This document shows positions 25,038 through 32,526 of a DNA stretch of 32,526 nucleotides, piece by piece (the first letter of the stretch is position 1; every line of letters begins with the position of its first letter). This DNA comes from Bacteroidales bacterium. Its GTDB lineage: Bacteria; Bacteroidota; Bacteroidia; Bacteroidales; F082. The stretch spans positions 1-32,526 of the forward strand of contig WGGC01000191.1 of assembly GCA_015491905.1 (NCBI GenBank), given 5' to 3'. The position numbers and the translations under genes are program-made. The notes under the pieces are model-generated. The model saw only the letters and a program-made list of their open reading frames with translations, was not told the origin of the DNA and searched no databases.

Positions 25038-26525
25038 ATGAAAAATATACTAAAAACACTAATTGTTGTCTTACTAATTGCCTTTATATCAGGCTGTAGT
25101 AAAGACTATTTTAAGGTAAATGTTCCTACCGGAGCTGTAGCTGAAAGTCAGTTAAGTATGAACGATTTACTTGGCCCCGTTCTTTACCACACTGTAATAG
25201 CTCAGTATTATGCTGAAAGAACGTTTGGAAATTATTCTCAGAATTTTACAGGACAGGGAGGAACTTCCGCAGGCGTAACCTCTATATCCGGAACATGGAG
25301 CAACACCTATTTATATGCAATGCCCAATTTGTTGGTTATTAGAGAAAAAGCAAAGGCTTTAAATGCAAAACATTTCGATGCAGTTGCACAAATTTTAATT
25401 GCTATGAATATGGGATTGGTTGCTGACAGCTGGGATAATGTACCATATACTGAGGCAGCCAAAATGGCGAAAAACTTAAATCCTAAGTTTGACACACAAC
25501 AATCGGTTTATAATGCTATTTTTAATTTACTTGATAGTGCAATAGCCGAGCTGGAAGGTGCCGATCCAACAGGGATTTTACCAACATCAACTTCCGACAT
25601 GATTTACCGTGGCGATATGACTAAATGGCTTAAAACAGCATATACTCTTAAGGCTCGCTATCTGTTACATCTTATTAAGAAAAATGGTGCAGTGGCTTCT
25701 GCAACTGCTGCCTTGGCAAGTATAGCAAAAGGGTATACCTCAAATAATGATGATTTTCAGATGTTTTATACCGATAAAATAATTAATCCCTGGTATTCAA
25801 GAGAGGTACTGGCAAAACATACCGGCAACGACCATGATGTAATTTGTGATCAATTGGTTAGTTATATGGATGGCACTTCTTTTCCTTTTACCGGTGGTAC
25901 TGTAACCATAGATCCGCGGTTACCTGTTTATGCTGAAACTGATGATGGAAGTACTGTATATAAAGGATTTGAAAGTGGTGGTTTTGGATTTACAGCCGAT
26001 GGCGTTACAAAAGCAAATACTGTATTTAGAGAAAATGGTTATTATACAAATGCTACATCTCCAATTGTTGTAATTTCCTATGCGGAAGCCTTATTTATCA
26101 AAGCGGAAGCTGAGTTTCTTGTAAATGGTGGAACTACTACCAGTGCTGGCACTACTGCTGCCGGTTATCAGGCATACCTTGATGGTATAAAAGCTAACAT
26201 GTCTAAATTAGGAGTTTCATCTGCTGATTATATTGGTGATCCTTCTGTTGACATGGGTGCTGCTGCTTTAAAATTACAGAATATTATGAAAGAAAAATTT
26301 ATTGCAAATTTCTTAAATCCTGAAACATTTGTGGATTTAAGAAGATATGATTTTTCTCCTGATGTGTTTAAAGATTTTGCTTTACCTGCTGATAACGCAC
26401 AAAGCGTTTTCCCGGGTCAGTGGCTGGTTCGTGCCCAGTATCCCTCTACAGAGGTAAATAGAAATTCAGCAAATGTAAATGCAAATAAAAAATCTCCTGT
26501 TGATCCTGTTTGGTGGGAACAATAG
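25038..26525 (+). CDS. SusD/RagB-type surface lipoprotein
   Basis: A 495-residue substrate-binding lipoprotein partner of the SusC protein upstream. A lipobox ISGC places the lipidated cysteine at C20. Residues after it (SKD) are compatible with Bacteroidota surface export. The C-terminal half holds typical SusD sequence: YAEALFIKAEAEF and, near the end, ALKLQNIMKEKFIANFLNPETFVDLRR (split here: ALKLQNIMKEKF, then NPETFVDLRR) with the usual W near the C-terminus (VDPVWWEQ). The N-terminal half has TPR-like helices. This sequence resembles the SusD/RagB group with the RQQYDLRR-like ending. A strong terminator follows at 26669, so SusC-SusD form one unit and the S66 gene is transcribed separately or by read-through. 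Confidence 0.95.
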   Translation: MKNILKTLIVVLLIAFISGCSKDYFKVNVPTGAVAESQLSMNDLLGPVLYHTVIAQYYAERTFGNYSQNFTGQGGTSAGVTSISGTWSNTYLYAMPNLLVIREKAKALNAKHFDAVAQILIAMNMGLVADSWDNVPYTEAAKMAKNLNPKFDTQQSVYNAIFNLLDSAIAELEGADPTGILPTSTSDMIYRGDMTKWLKTAYTLKARYLLHLIKKNGAVASATAALASIAKGYTSNNDDFQMFYTDKIINPWYSREVLAKHTGNDHDVICDQLVSYMDGTSFPFTGGTVTIDPRLPVYAETDDGSTVYKGFESGGFGFTADGVTKANTVFRENGYYTNATSPIVVISYAEALFIKAEAEFLVNGGTTTSAGTTAAGYQAYLDGIKANMSKLGVSSADYIGDPSVDMGAAALKLQNIMKEKFIANFLNPETFVDLRRYDFSPDVFKDFALPADNAQSVFPGQWLVRAQYPSTEVNRNSANVNANKKSPVDPVWWEQ

Positions 26526-26668
26526 ATAAATGCGTTTTAGTTGTTAATATCTTAAATATATTGATATTCCATAATTGAAGAATTTTAAAATTTCTTTCAT
26601 AATAATTATTCAATCATGGCAGGTTTTATATAACCAATATTTTTTAAAACTATAAAAGGATAAAAGTT

Positions 26669-26713
26669 TGGAGCAAGAAATAGAATTTATAACTTGCTCC
26701 ATTCTTCCTTTTT
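26669..26713 (+). terminator. Terminator after the SusCD genes
   Basis: A 9-bp perfect stem (26669-26677 with 26693-26701; GGAGCAAG/CTTGCTCC core), 15-nt loop, then a T-rich tract TTCTTCCTTTTT. Confidence 0.85.
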
Positions 26714-26755
26714 AAAGTAACTGATTTGTTTTAATGAATACAATAATTCAAAATA

Positions 26756-27817
26756 ATGTTTGACAGAAGGAAATTTTTGAAAAGTATGGCTGCCGTAACT
26801 ACTTTTTCTGTATTGCCCGGCCTTAAATCTTTTTCTCAATCCAGGAGTAATTTTCTGAAAGTAAAACCTAAGCCTCACAGAATTTTACCTGAAAAATTAG
26901 ATCGTGGAATGCGCATAGGACTTGCAACACCCGGAAGCGCTATTACTGATGTCCAACTGAAAGAATCTGTTGCACAACTCGAATGTATGGGTTTTAATAC
27001 ATATTATGAACCTTCTGTTTTAGCGCAATACGGTTATTTTGCCGGTACCGATAGAGAACGTGCTGAGGAACTAATGAGTTTATTTAAGAATAAAGAAGTT
27101 GATGCCATTATGTGTGTACGGGGTGGATATGGTTCCGACCGTATTTTAGATTTGCTGGACTATAATGAAATTAGTAATAATCCTAAAATTTTTATTGGCT
27201 ATAGTGACATAACGGCTTTGTTAATTGCTATTTATGAAAAAACAGGCCTGGTATGTTTTCATGGCCCAATGGGGGTTTCTGATTTTAACGATTTTACATT
27301 ACATTCTTTTGAGAATGTACTTATGAAACCTCATAACAGGTATAAATATCCATATAAAAGAGAAAAGAATACAATTGATAATCCTGAGTTTAATTTTTAT
27401 ACCATTAACAGAGGACAGGCGGAAGGAGAATTAACAGGAGGAAATCTTAGTTTACTGGTTTCTATGATTGGGACAAAATATGAACCTGATTTCGAAAATA
27501 AATTGGTTTTTATTGAGGAAATTGATGAAAAAACATATCGTGTTGACAGGATGTTGACTCAATTAGTAGAAGGAACAAATATAAAAAAGGCAAATGGTAT
27601 TATGCTTGGTATTTTTTATAAATGTAATATTAATGATAAACCTGCTTTGACACTGAGGCAAGCTATTACGGATATTCTGAAGCCTTTGGAAATTCCTGTT
27701 ACCTATGGCTTTCCATTTGGACATATTAAATTAAATATGACTATTCCTGTGGGAGTTAATGCAAAATTTAATGCGGACAAAAAAACTCTTAAATTGACTG
27801 AAAAAGCTGTTGTCTAA
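26756..27817 (+). CDS. Tat-exported L,D-carboxypeptidase (family S66)
   Basis: A 353-residue serine peptidase of family S66 (LdcA / YkfA / microcin C7 self-immunity MccF group). Triad residues: nucleophile S150 in IGYSDIT, Glu at E254/E255 in FIEEIDEKTYRVDR and H323 in FPFGHIK; GGYGSDRILD (123-132) precedes. Known LdcA removes D-Ala from murein tetrapeptides. The N-terminus has DRRKFLKS and a mild hydrophobic stretch, a good Tat signal; classical LdcA is cytosolic. With the Tat-exported epimerase and the SusCD pair it resembles the Bacillus ykfA-ykfB murein-peptide gene set moved to the periplasm. Peptide-antibiotic immunity (MccF-like) is the alternative. Confidence 0.92.
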   Translation: MFDRRKFLKSMAAVTTFSVLPGLKSFSQSRSNFLKVKPKPHRILPEKLDRGMRIGLATPGSAITDVQLKESVAQLECMGFNTYYEPSVLAQYGYFAGTDRERAEELMSLFKNKEVDAIMCVRGGYGSDRILDLLDYNEISNNPKIFIGYSDITALLIAIYEKTGLVCFHGPMGVSDFNDFTLHSFENVLMKPHNRYKYPYKREKNTIDNPEFNFYTINRGQAEGELTGGNLSLLVSMIGTKYEPDFENKLVFIEEIDEKTYRVDRMLTQLVEGTNIKKANGIMLGIFYKCNINDKPALTLRQAITDILKPLEIPVTYGFPFGHIKLNMTIPVGVNAKFNADKKTLKLTEKAVV

Positions 27818-27847
27818 TTTATTAAATTAAATTATGTTTATTTAGTA

Positions 27848-29332
27848 TTACTTTTTCAATTCTGCCAGAGCAATCATTAATTTCTCAAGCTTGGCTTTGG
27901 CTTCCTTTGATTTACAACTAAAATTATTGACCATCATTGAGAAAATAATTTCTCTTCCTGAACGTGAGGTTACATAACCACTATATGCTTTTACTTTATC
28001 AATTGTGCCGCTTTTTGCTCTTAGGTTTCCTTCTGCAGCACTACCTTTAAACATCCCTTCTACAGTACCTTCCCTGCCTGCAATTGGCAGTGAGTTAAAA
28101 TAATGTGTGAAATAACTACTCTTGTTTTTCATATAGTTTAACAGATATACCATTTGCCGGGGGGTTATGGCGTTATATTGTGATAATCCGCTACCGTCAG
28201 TAATATATAAACCTTGTATATCCATTCCTTTTTTTTTCCAAAATTTCATTAAGGCTTTTGCATCTTCGCCGGTTTGTGCTTTTCCTATAAGCTTTAAGCC
28301 GCAATGGTCTAGAAAATGCTCAGCAAATAAATTAATGCTGTGGATATTAGTTTGTTTTATTATTTCTGACAGGGGAGGGGAATAGGTAGTATATATAAGT
28401 TTAGTACTTATGTTTTTTCTTTCTTTCTGCAACATCTTTAATGTGGCAGGCTTTTTTAAAATGACTATTCCATTGTATTGTAGGACACGGTTTAATTCAA
28501 AAGCAGCAAAAAATGCCGGATCGGGGATAGATCCTTTTACTCCATATTCAGTTTTGTTCAGGGGTAATCTTCCTCTTAAATAGCGGGTGTTACAATAGGG
28601 AGCTCCTATTATGTTTGAATGGTCTCCCAAAACTGTATCAGAAATAATTTGGTTATCGAAAACTAAGTAGGGAATCTGTGGTTCAGTTTTAATTATTTTT
28701 GCCGGTTTGTCAGGAATGCTGTCCGTATTAAAAAACACTGTATAATAGTTATCGTAAATGGACAAGCCGCATGGTCCGGCACCAAAATAATCTCCCATAT
28801 TTCCCCATGCCCAGGTTACAGGAACAATATCTCTGCTATAAATTCCTGCATCAGCAATTACACCACCAGAAATAGAGTCTATTCCTAATTTTTTAATTGC
28901 CTCTGCCCACCGGATAAGAAACAGGTGGTCTTTTGTTTGATCAAAATATACTGATCCCAGCGTAGGATCTCCACCTCCTTCAATAATTATGTCCCCCTTT
29001 AAAAATTTATGTAAAGTATCAATGTGTCCTGTATATAATAATTTAGTTTTAAATTGATAATCCGGTCCATACATTTCAAGTACGGATGCTGTGGAGATTA
29101 ATTTCTGATTAGATGCAGGCCTTAATGCCTTATCAGGATTATAAGAGGATATTACTTTACCGGAATTAGCATCAATAGCTAAAAATCCAAACCACGCATT
29201 TTTAAAGTCAGGATCTTTAATGGTTTTTGCTAATACCTTATTTACTATATGATGTCTTTTTGATAATCTCCGTTGTGAATAACCGTTGTATACTAAAATA
29301 ATAAGGAATAGAATAAGTACTAATTTTCGCAT
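27848..29332 (-). CDS. dacB: D-alanyl-D-alanine carboxypeptidase/endopeptidase (PBP4, S13)
   Basis: A 494-residue periplasmic low-molecular-mass penicillin-binding protein of family S13. A signal peptide (1-19, ending YSQ) precedes the three active-site motifs: SxxK S74-N-Q-K77, SxN S332-I-N334 and KSG K440-S-G442 (KTG in many). The large insert between motifs one and two is typical of PBP4. It trims D-Ala and opens D-Ala-DAP cross-links in peptidoglycan, so it would also create substrate for L,D-carboxypeptidases. The gene converges with the S66 gene (30-nt gap). Length is normal. Confidence 0.95.
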   Translation of the reverse strand: MRKLVLILFLIILVYNGYSQRRLSKRHHIVNKVLAKTIKDPDFKNAWFGFLAIDANSGKVISSYNPDKALRPASNQKLISTASVLEMYGPDYQFKTKLLYTGHIDTLHKFLKGDIIIEGGGDPTLGSVYFDQTKDHLFLIRWAEAIKKLGIDSISGGVIADAGIYSRDIVPVTWAWGNMGDYFGAGPCGLSIYDNYYTVFFNTDSIPDKPAKIIKTEPQIPYLVFDNQIISDTVLGDHSNIIGAPYCNTRYLRGRLPLNKTEYGVKGSIPDPAFFAAFELNRVLQYNGIVILKKPATLKMLQKERKNISTKLIYTTYSPPLSEIIKQTNIHSINLFAEHFLDHCGLKLIGKAQTGEDAKALMKFWKKKGMDIQGLYITDGSGLSQYNAITPRQMVYLLNYMKNKSSYFTHYFNSLPIAGREGTVEGMFKGSAAEGNLRAKSGTIDKVKAYSGYVTSRSGREIIFSMMVNNFSCKSKEAKAKLEKLMIALAELKK

Positions 29333-29478
29333 TTTTATAAAATTATTCTTTTGTTGGAAAGATAAAAATTTTATGCATATAAATATATATATTTAGGATG
29401 ATATAAATAGATTTTAACGAAAATATCTGAATATGTTAAATTGTTTTATCAGTATGATCAGTACTTTAGAAAGATTAT

Positions 29479-29486
29479 TATATTTG
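29479..29486 (+). promoter_or_regulatory. -7-like element upstream of the antiporter gene
   Basis: TATATTTG, an exact TAnnTTTG match, 102 nt before the ATG at 29589, with no clear -33 element. The 256-base gap holds nothing else I can support. Confidence 0.33.
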
Positions 29487-29588
29487 TCATATTACCGGAG
29501 AGTAAAACGGTTCCATGGGTGAAGGAAATTTTTAGTTTCTTTATTATCAATAAAATAAGAATTTTTAAACAGGTGCAATTAAATTTAT

Positions 29589-31070
29589 ATGAGTGATTTT
29601 GGAATATTATCAATACTTCCTCCGGTACTTGCCATTATACTTGCATTAAAAACCAAACAAGTTTATATTGCCTTGTTTTTAGGAACTTGGTTGGGATGGT
29701 TAATTATAAATGACTGGAATGTAATTACAGGTACATTTGCTACCATTGAGGCTTTTGTTAATGTTTTTAAATCACCCGGAAATACTCGTACAATAATGTT
29801 TAGTGCGCTTGTGGGGGCATTATTGTTATTTATTCAATATTCGGGTGGTGTAAATGGATTTATGATTAGCATAGGAGATTTCATTACGCGGGTTGAGCAA
29901 AAAAAAAATGTGAAAGGTCGTATGCTTGTCCAGATTCTGGCCATGGTTACGGGAGTATTACTTTTCGTTGAAACAAGTATTAGTTCATTAACTGTAGGAA
30001 CGCTTTATAGACCATTATTTGATAAATTTAAAATTCCTAGAGAAAAGCTTGCATATATTGCAGATTCTTCGTCTGCCCCATCTTCCATTTTAATTCCTTT
30101 TAATGCTTGGGGTGCATTTATTATGGGATTATTACTTACACAGGGTGTTAAAAATCCAATGATAGTTTTAGGGAAGGCTATGATTTTTGATTTTTATCCT
30201 ATTTTAACTATTATTCTGGTTTTTGTTATTATTATATCTAAAAAGGATTTTGGTGCCATGTCTAAAGCTGAAAAGCGAACCAGAGATACCGGTAAACTAT
30301 TGAATGATAATGCACATCCTTTAGTGTCGGATACTATTACATCTTTAGATGCTAAAAATGGTATTAAACCAAGGGCTTTAAATATGTATATTCCTATTTT
30401 AACAATGGTACTTATGATGCCGGTTTATTTATTTTATACAGGTTATACTTCTGTAAAAAATTATGATGGCTGGATTGATTATACAGGACAGGCTATTGGT
30501 TTTGGCTCCGGTTCTTCGGCTGTACTATACTCAGTGCTGACATCAATTTTTGTGGCGATGATACTTTATCGTTCACAAAAAATAATGAAAATGAAAGAAA
30601 TGGTTGAGCTGATATTAAAAGGAATAAGTGAAATGATGCCTTTGGCTTTATTGATGCTATTAGCATTTTCTATTAGCGAAGTGAGTAATAAACTAGGGAC
30701 AGGAGTATATGTTGCCAACAACACAAAAATGTGGTTAACACCCCAGTTGCTTCCATTTATTTTGTTTGTTATAAGTGCATTTATAGCTTTTTCTACAGGA
30801 ACCTCGTGGGGGACTTTTGCTATTATGATGGCAATTACTGTTCCTATGGCCAATGCGCAGGGAGCCAATTTATTTTTGGTTGTGGCGGCTACCATAGGAG
30901 GAGGTGTTTTTGGAGATCATTGTTCTCCAATTTCCGACACTACTATTATTTCCTCAATGGCATCAGCGTGCGACCATATTGACCATGTGAGAACACAACT
31001 TCCTTATGCTTTATTTGTTGGCGCGATATCAGCTGTTTTATATTTAATTCTCGGATATGTTATGCATTAA
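29589..31070 (+). CDS. nhaC: NhaC-family Na+/H+ antiporter
   Basis: A 493-residue inner-membrane protein with about 11-12 spans, of the NhaC family (COG1757). Family signatures: YIADSSSAPSSILIPFNAWGAFIMG in the first half (the stretch IADSSSAPSS and PFNAWGAF), FSTGTSWGTFAIMM and GGGVFGDHCSPISDTTIISS in the second. It starts MSDFGILSILPP. Members exchange Na+ and H+; some relatives exchange organic acids (malate/lactate, MleN) or amino acids, so an amino-acid or organic-acid antiporter role is possible here given the peptide-processing neighbours. Length is normal. It is a single-gene unit, convergent with the DJ-1/PfpI gene. Confidence 0.9.
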   Translation: MSDFGILSILPPVLAIILALKTKQVYIALFLGTWLGWLIINDWNVITGTFATIEAFVNVFKSPGNTRTIMFSALVGALLLFIQYSGGVNGFMISIGDFITRVEQKKNVKGRMLVQILAMVTGVLLFVETSISSLTVGTLYRPLFDKFKIPREKLAYIADSSSAPSSILIPFNAWGAFIMGLLLTQGVKNPMIVLGKAMIFDFYPILTIILVFVIIISKKDFGAMSKAEKRTRDTGKLLNDNAHPLVSDTITSLDAKNGIKPRALNMYIPILTMVLMMPVYLFYTGYTSVKNYDGWIDYTGQAIGFGSGSSAVLYSVLTSIFVAMILYRSQKIMKMKEMVELILKGISEMMPLALLMLLAFSISEVSNKLGTGVYVANNTKMWLTPQLLPFILFVISAFIAFSTGTSWGTFAIMMAITVPMANAQGANLFLVVAATIGGGVFGDHCSPISDTTIISSMASACDHIDHVRTQLPYALFVGAISAVLYLILGYVMH

Positions 31071-31136
31071 ATAATTATTAAGAATGAATTAATGCAAACA
31101 GGCTTTATTATATCCGGATAAATAAAATTAAAACAG

Positions 31137-31718
31137 TTATAATTCAATATTTGTTCCCAGAACTTTAAGGAAAGCCGCCATCCATTTGGGATGTCCGGGC
31201 CATGCCGGAGATGTAACCAAATTTCCGTCAACAACAACATCATCTACATCTACATATTGATAGTCGGCACCCACATTGATAAGGTCGGGGCCAACAGCGG
31301 GATATGAGGTCATTTTTCTTCCTTTCAGATTAGTAGCGGCGGCCAGGAGTTGTGGCCCGTGGCAAATAGCTGCAACAGGTTTGTTTTGATCCATGAAGTG
31401 TTTCACAATTTCGAGGGCTCTTTTGTTTAACCTGACATATTCAGGAGCTCTGCCACCCGGTAATATCAAAGCATCGTATTCTTCAGGGTTTACATCTTTA
31501 AAAGTTGCATTTAGGGTAAAATAATGCCCTCTTTTTTCACTATAAGTCTGGTCGCCTTCGAAATCGTGTATTGCGGTAATAATTGTTTCTCCGGCTTTTT
31601 TATCAGGACAAACAGCATCAACTTTATGACCTACCATAAGCATCATTTGAAAAGGCACCATAGTTTCGTAATCTTCGGCATAGTCGCCGGCAAGGAGAAG
31701 AATTTTTTTTGCAGACAT
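31137..31718 (-). CDS. DJ-1/PfpI family protein
   Basis: A 193-residue protein of the DJ-1/ThiJ/PfpI superfamily. The nucleophile-elbow cysteine is C119 in [10 protein letters not shown] with H120 beside it, and the conserved Glu is in AEDYETM (E18 region). The LPGGRAPEY block (87-95) supports a PfpI-like stress protein (deglycase/glyoxalase or protease-like activities have been proposed). No signal peptide, so cytosolic. It is a single-gene unit. The specific reaction cannot be told from sequence. Confidence 0.9.
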   Translation of the reverse strand: MSAKKILLLAGDYAEDYETMVPFQMMLMVGHKVDAVCPDKKAGETIITAIHDFEGDQTYSEKRGHYFTLNATFKDVNPEEYDALILPGGRAPEYVRLNKRALEIVKHFMDQNKPVAAICHGPQLLAAATNLKGRKMTSYPAVGPDLINVGADYQYVDVDDVVVDGNLVTSPAWPGHPKWMAAFLKVLGTNIEL

Positions 31719-31822
31719 AATGAAGTATTTTAAAGTTTAAAAAAAATGAATTTTACAAAGTTAATAGTAAAACTGAAAAATAACAAACCCTGAAATAGTT
31801 GTTGTGATTTTAACACAGTATC

Positions 31823-31847
31823 TTGCGCCAGAGGGGATCAGGATGGC
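31823..31847. repeat. Degenerate remnant of a palindromic element
   Basis: GGGGATCAGGATGGCGAT (31833-31850 region) resembles the right end of the intact units downstream (GAGATCAGGATGACAGCGAT), suggesting an eroded sixth unit. Confidence 0.45.
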
Positions 31848-31860
31848 GATTTCGTTTTTT

Positions 31861-32266
31861 TGTCATGCTGAACGTAGTGAAGAATCTCTTTGACGATAAT
31901 GCTTTGGAGATGAGTTCCTTCTCTCGCCTGAGGCGAGATCAGGATGACAGCGATGCGGAATTTGTCATAGTGAATGTAGTGAGGGGTCTAAACAAGGTTA
32001 AGACTTTGAGATTTAGTTCCTTCTCTGCGCTCAGGATGACAATTTAGAGGGTATTGTTTTTTTTGTCATGCTGAACGCAGTGAAGCATCTTTTTGATAGA
32101 AGTTTTGAGAAATAGAGTTCCTTCTCTCGCCTTAGGCGAGATCAGGATGACAGCGATGCGGAATTTGTCATAGTGAATGTAGTGAGGGGTCTAAACAAGG
32201 TTAAGGCTTTGAGGATTAGTTCCTTCTCTGCGCTCAGGATGACAATTTAGAGGGTATTGTTTTTCT
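31861..32266. repeat. 203-bp tandem duplication within the array
   Basis: 31861-32063 and 32064-32266 are near-identical copies, each made of an 89-bp unit, a 13-bp spacer GCGATGCGGAATT, a 79-bp unit and a 22-bp spacer beginning ATTTAGAGGGTATTG. Offsets of all four unit boundaries equal 203 exactly. Confidence 0.9.
31923..31937. repeat. Hairpin CTCGCC-TGA-GGCGAG in the first 89-bp unit
   Basis: A perfect 6-bp inverted repeat near the right end; the matching hairpin in the second 89-bp unit (32126-32140) has the same arms but loop TTA in place of TGA. The 79-bp units lack it. Confidence 0.75.
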
Positions 32267-32352
32267 TGTCCTTCTGAACGCAGTGAATAATCTCCTCAGT
32301 TATAAGGAGTTAAATATTAGTTCCTTCGCTGCTCTCAGGAGGACAATGAGTT

Positions 32353-32526
32353 TCAATCTTCAATTTCATCGTTTAAAAACCTCCATTCGGGATTAAATTC
32401 ATTTATCAGTTTCTCCTTTTTGCGCCGTACCCAGCCTTTTATTTCTTTTTCCCTGTGGATGGCATGTTGAATATAGCCAAAACGTTCATAATAAATTAAG
32501 TGATAACAATTGTATTTTCCTGCAAA
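32353..32526 (-). CDS. GIY-YIG nuclease family protein, 3' part (5' end beyond window)
   Basis: The last 57 codons of a gene that runs off the right edge. The reading frame gives FAGKYNCYHLIYYERFG, then AIHREKEIKGWVRRKK and INEFNPEWRFLND before the TGA at 32353-32355. This is the C-terminal half of short (about 80-100 residue) GIY-YIG proteins of the YhbQ-like group; the Glu in REKEIKGW is the catalytic-site position of the family. The GIY/YIG motifs themselves lie outside. The stop is only 7 nt from the palindromic repeat array. These small proteins have been regarded as DNA nucleases of unclear role. Confidence 0.88.
   Translation of the reverse strand, partial: FAGKYNCYHLIYYERFGYIQHAIHREKEIKGWVRRKKEKLINEFNPEWRFLNDEIED

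Larger units (their letters stand above)
31861..32345. repeat. Array of five palindromic ~80-bp elements
   Basis: Five units run without a gene: 31861-31949, 31963-32041, 32064-32152, 32166-32244 and 32267-32345. Each begins TGTC(A/C)T..TGAA.G.AGTGA (or close) and ends TTCCTTC.CTG(C/A)..TCAGGATGACA (GAGGACA in the last). The ends are imperfect inverted repeats of about 22 bp (TGTCATGCTGAACGCAGTG versus the complement of the right end). The pattern is that of the dispersed MITE/REP-like elements seen in many Bacteroidota. Any frame across it is not a gene. Confidence 0.88.

Noticed and set aside
30566-30895. 109-codon minus-strand frame opposite the NhaC gene
   Set aside because: Antisense shadow of conserved NhaC motifs; no independent evidence.
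31823-32047. 74-codon plus-strand frame at the repeat array
   Set aside because: Its sequence is translated from the palindromic repeat units, so it is not a gene.
31861-32345. CRISPR array
   Set aside because: Units are contiguous palindromic elements with duplicated spacers, not short direct repeats with unique spacers, and no cas gene is present.

Overview
The window reads as chromosomal DNA of an AT-rich member of the Bacteroidota, probably free-living or anaerobic and Bacteroidales/Marinilabiliales-like. This rests on a SusC/SusD pair, a type IX secretion (T9SS) C-terminal sorting tail, TAnnTTTG promoter elements, no obvious Shine-Dalgarno sites, and Bacteroidota-type variants of AroA, AnmK and LysA. 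No rRNA, tRNA or CRISPR was seen.

Layout. (1) 1-4929: an accessory bacteriocin cassette. Two short double-glycine-leader peptides are followed by a CPBP intramembrane protease, an HlyD-type adaptor and a C39-peptidase ABC exporter. The exporter genes are clearly richer in G+C than the peptide and CPBP genes. (2) 5188-6217: a glutathione-peroxidase gene and a tandem, frameshifted copy. (3) 10116-6226 (minus): a compact four-gene run, aroB-aroA-lutA-SDR. (4) 10254-15282: an uncharacterised alpha/beta-hydrolase-like gene, sucC, rplS, anmK and an orphan double-ACT protein. (5) 15661-31070: a stretch rich in cell-wall and polysaccharide genes. It holds a secreted GH18 protein with a T9SS tail, an M14-like zinc hydrolase, lysA, a Tat-exported dipeptide epimerase, SusC, SusD, a Tat-exported S66 L,D-carboxypeptidase, a PBP4-type D,D-carboxypeptidase and an NhaC antiporter. 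(6) 31137-32526: a DJ-1/PfpI gene, an array of five palindromic ~80-bp elements with a 203-bp tandem duplication, and the 3' end of a GIY-YIG nuclease gene cut by the window edge.

How the genes may work together. The C39 exporter has the right activity to cleave and export the two GG peptides. Both predicted mature peptides are 36 residues and both carry a GxxxG motif, the hallmark of two-peptide (class IIb) bacteriocins; CPBP proteins often give immunity in such clusters. In region 5, the epimerase plus S66 peptidase match the enzyme content of the murein-peptide operon of Bacillus (ykfA/ykfB). Here the enzymes look periplasmic and sit beside an outer-membrane SusCD importer, suggesting a system that scavenges peptidoglycan peptides from outside. 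AnmK, LysA and the M14-like hydrolase nearby would fit the same theme, but they are not in the same operon.

Most promising for novelty: the two-peptide bacteriocin cassette, the putative SusCD murein-peptide importer, and the palindromic repeat array lying 7 nt from a GIY-YIG nuclease gene.
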